A stretch of DNA of 64,000 bases from Raoultibacter phocaeensis (GTDB taxonomy: Bacteria; Actinomycetota; Coriobacteriia; Coriobacteriales; Eggerthellaceae): positions 1,240,001 to 1,304,000 of the forward strand of contig NZ_CABDUX010000001.1 in the NCBI RefSeq assembly GCF_901411515.1, written 5' to 3'. Of the stretch, positions 62,159 through 64,000 are shown piece by piece. The position numbers and the translations under genes were made by a program. The stretch's first letter is position 1. Each line of letters opens with the position of its first letter. A model generated the notes under the pieces. The model was not told the DNA's origin. It did no database searches and saw only the letters and a list, made by a program, of their open reading frames with translations.

Positions 62159-62791
62159 ATGGCTGAAGCGAACAACGAATCGACCGTGTTCGAAATCGCA
62201 TACGGTACCGAGGGTACGGTCGACCGCGATGTTGATCTGTTCGAGACGTTTTATGCGGGGTACTTCAAAGAGAAAGCCTTAGCCCGGCTGGTTGCGCGGG
62301 CTCGGTCGCGAAACCGCATCTTGTTTCTAGCGCTTTGCATCGGCGGTGTGCTGCTCGCTATCCCTATGGCGATCAACGCGTCATCGATATTCGCGGTAAT
62401 CCTTCTTGCCATGGGGATCGCGCTGTTTGGCATCGGATTGTATTTCGCCTATCGTATGGTTACGGCAGAGCGGTACTGCAAAGAGCACTTCGGACGGCTT
62501 TTGGACAACGAATTCGCGGCGACCCGATCGGTGACGAAGCGGGTGTTCGACGTGCGTTTCACGGAACAGAGCGTGACGGTTCAGTTCGGTTCGCAGACTT
62601 CGATCAAGCAGACGCGCAGTAAGCGCTACGAAGATATCGCCGGCGTGTACGTGACCGATGAGCTTGTATTCATTGAGGGTCTGACCTGGCTTGCGCGATT
62701 CCAACTCGATGAGCGCACATTCGAAACGATGGCTGCTTTGTTGCAGGAACGGTGCAGGGAACGCTTTCATGATTGGACCGAGCGAGGGTAA
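62159..62791 (+). CDS. YcxB-like membrane protein
   Basis: The 210-residue protein has a hydrophilic N-terminus, two adjacent membrane helices at about 58-100 (ILFLALCIGGVLLAIPMAIN, IFAVILLAMGIALFGIGLYF) and a cytoplasmic C-terminal domain. That domain (about 115-205, RFTEQSVTVQFGSQTSIKQT, then YEDIAGVYVTDELVFIEG) matches the YcxB-like family. GAGG precedes the ATG. Function unknown. It is not obviously linked to the molybdoenzyme cluster. Confidence 0.75.
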   Translation: MAEANNESTVFEIAYGTEGTVDRDVDLFETFYAGYFKEKALARLVARARSRNRILFLALCIGGVLLAIPMAINASSIFAVILLAMGIALFGIGLYFAYRMVTAERYCKEHFGRLLDNEFAATRSVTKRVFDVRFTEQSVTVQFGSQTSIKQTRSKRYEDIAGVYVTDELVFIEGLTWLARFQLDERTFETMAALLQERCRERFHDWTERG

Positions 62792-62936
62792 AGCGCTTCG
62801 AGCACGTGAAGGCCGGGGTTGCGGCGCTTTCGTTCCATAAGCCCCGAAACGACAAGACGGCTTCCCGTTCTTTCAGGATGCTTACCGTGTGTCGATTCGG
62901 ATCCAGACACAACTCCGTGCACGGAAAACGGGTCGG

Positions 62937-63103
62937 TTCTGGCCAATTGTCTCGTCTGTCCCACAAAAAGGGCCGCAAAGAGCTCCTCGTGCAGGCCATC
63001 GCGTCGCACCGAAATCCATACGGCCTGATCAGGAGCGAGCTGCGCTTTAGACGTTTCGGCTACGGAGGAAGAACCGTGGGACAGACGAGACAATTGGCCA
63101 GAA
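62937..63103. repeat. Long inverted-arm element E3
   Basis: Perfect 28-bp inverted arms (62937-62964 and 63076-63103) enclose 111 bp. The left arm begins TTCTGGCCAATTGTCTCG and ends TCTGTCCCAC. Outside the arms partial symmetry continues (CCGTGCACG at 62915 and its complement at about 63117). It lies 170 bp before the TIGR00300 gene, in a 482-bp gap without other genes. Confidence 0.88.
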
Positions 63104-63273
63104 TGAGGCTCGTTTACGTGCACGGCAGCCGGCAGGTCGATGACAGCCGCCATCACCCAGAATCATGCGTTGGAAAACCTCGCGGTAGAGAAAGCGATGC
63201 GACATGGTACCATCGTATGCAACAGTGCGTTTCGCGAGTTGCGCAATGGCTCGCCACCGAGGAAAGGCCCAGA

Positions 63274-64000
63274 ATGTCGGAGCAACGATTGCACGAAGAT
63301 GTCACCGCCGAAGGGCATCTGATCGATTCGAACATCCTCTCAAGTATCATGAACGGCATCGTCGAATTGGACGGGACGTTCGAGGTGCTTTCGCTCAGCA
63401 TCGGCAAGGGAAACGAAAACCCCTCCACGCTGACCATGCGCGTGTTCGGGCGCACGAAAGAGCACCTTTCCGAAATACTTCGAACCATCCACGAATTCGG
63501 CGTCGTGCCGCTCCATCTCGAGGACGTGCAGCTCGAACCGGCACCGGCTGACGGCGTGTTTCCCGAGGATTTTTACTCCACCACCAATCTTGAAACCTAT
63601 ATTCGTCTCGGGGGCCAATGGCTGCGCGTTACGGGAACCGAAATGGATTTGGGCGTGCGGGTGGACGAGGTGACGCAGACCGCGTGCGGCGTGCCGATCT
63701 CCGATGTGCGTGCGGGCGATCTGTTTGTGGTCGGGCAAAAGGGCCTGCGTGTGATCACGCAGGAGCGCGCCCGCGAAAAGACGGAGTTCGAGTTCATGAA
63801 CTCCACTGTGAGCAGCGAAAAGCCGAAATCCCAGATTGTGAAGCAGATTGCTTCGATCATCCGCGAAGTCCACGACGACGGTAGAAAGACCATCGCCGTT
63901 GCGGGACCTGCGGTCGTGCATACCGGAGCTGCCGAGCATCTGGCGCGTATTGTGGAGGCGGGCTACGTGAGCGTACTGTTCGGAGGCAATGCGGTTGCCA
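63274..64000 (+). CDS. TIGR00300 / LOR-SDH-domain protein, N-terminal part (3' end outside window)
   Basis: The frame opens at ATG 63274 after GAGGAAAGG and runs off the window, giving 242 residues. The N-terminus (LSIGKGNENPSTLTMRVFGR, then LHLEDVQLEPAPADGVFPED) and the middle (VDEVTQTACGVPISDVRAGDLFVVG) match the conserved region shared by the TIGR00300 family, the ArgZ/AgrE-type arginine dihydrolase-ornithine cyclodeaminase relatives and archaeal ornithine cyclodeaminases. The end (AVAGPAVVHTGAAEHLARIV) begins the second, Rossmann-type domain. Arginine/ornithine catabolism is a hypothesis. Confidence 0.85.
   Translation, partial: MSEQRLHEDVTAEGHLIDSNILSSIMNGIVELDGTFEVLSLSIGKGNENPSTLTMRVFGRTKEHLSEILRTIHEFGVVPLHLEDVQLEPAPADGVFPEDFYSTTNLETYIRLGGQWLRVTGTEMDLGVRVDEVTQTACGVPISDVRAGDLFVVGQKGLRVITQERAREKTEFEFMNSTVSSEKPKSQIVKQIASIIREVHDDGRKTIAVAGPAVVHTGAAEHLARIVEAGYVSVLFGGNAVA

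Noticed and set aside
18528-63103. Interpretation of the inverted-arm elements as one dispersed MITE family
   Set aside because: The arms of different elements do not align beyond a few bases, no target duplications are visible, and inner sequences are unrelated.

Overview
The window looks like a chromosomal segment of a high-GC anaerobic gut actinobacterium of the Eggerthellaceae (class Coriobacteriia; Eggerthella, Gordonibacter, Adlercreutzia relatives). This is an inference from gene content: four membrane-spanning LuxR-type regulators, exported flavin reductases with or without a multiheme cytochrome, four molybdenum (bis-MGD) oxidoreductases, and an actinobacterial pknB/rodA/pbpA/pstP/fha locus. 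The genus cannot be fixed from the sequence alone. No rRNA, CRISPR array, prophage or origin was seen.

Layout. 0-5 kb: end of a LysR regulator, then a membrane LuxR regulator divergent from a six-heme-motif cytochrome lipoprotein and its Tat-exported flavin reductase. 4.8-6.1 kb: a gene-free tract with small repeats. 6-14 kb: a CNNM/CBS membrane protein, an amidohydrolase, initiator tRNA-Met, three envelope proteins and a zinc-ribbon / YbjQ / SPFH-SHOCT set. 14-18.4 kb: a Na+:amino-acid symporter under a glycine riboswitch, a MarR regulator and a radical SAM protein. 18.5-25.6 kb: a complete DmsABC-like operon with a TorD chaperone and NapG/NapH-like electron-transfer proteins. 25.6-36.8 kb: a subtilase with CWB2 wall-binding repeats, tatA, a FAD/Rieske oxidoreductase, a second Tat-exported flavin reductase, two tandem LuxR regulators and a PH-like protein. 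37-38.5 kb: tRNA-Arg and a fresh IS1595-type insertion with perfect ends and 8-bp target duplication. 38.7-46.8 kb: the cell-wall signalling locus, in which RodA/FtsW and the penicillin-binding transpeptidase are one polypeptide. 47.6-62 kb: three cytoplasmic molybdoenzyme/ferredoxin pairs of the acetylene hydratase / pyrogallol transhydroxylase / catechol dehydroxylase branch, with two transporters, an FKBP isomerase, a zinc-ribbon protein and a LuxR regulator. 62-64 kb: a YcxB-like protein and the start of a TIGR00300 (LOR/SDH) gene.

How it works together. Most of the window serves anaerobic respiration or reductive metabolism with organic electron acceptors. Exported enzymes (flavin reductases, DmsA-like) would draw electrons through cytochrome, NrfD/DmsC and NapGH partners. 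Cytoplasmic molybdoenzymes would act on imported, probably anionic or aromatic, compounds. Dedicated membrane LuxR proteins sit divergently beside several of these units, and dyad-symmetric operator candidates lie in the divergent gaps.

Most unusual signals. (1) Five intergenic segments of about 150-185 bp are each bounded by 24-28-bp inverted arms that are perfect or nearly so; arm sequences differ between segments, two lie upstream of molybdoenzyme operons, and one is split by the IS. (2) A 185-bp repeat with inverted ends occurs twice. (3) Two ferredoxin genes differ at only 2 of 348 bases, with identity confined to the coding sequence, although their partner catalytic subunits have diverged. 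(4) An identical-geometry operator candidate lies upstream of two molybdoenzyme operons. (5) RodA and PBP are fused.
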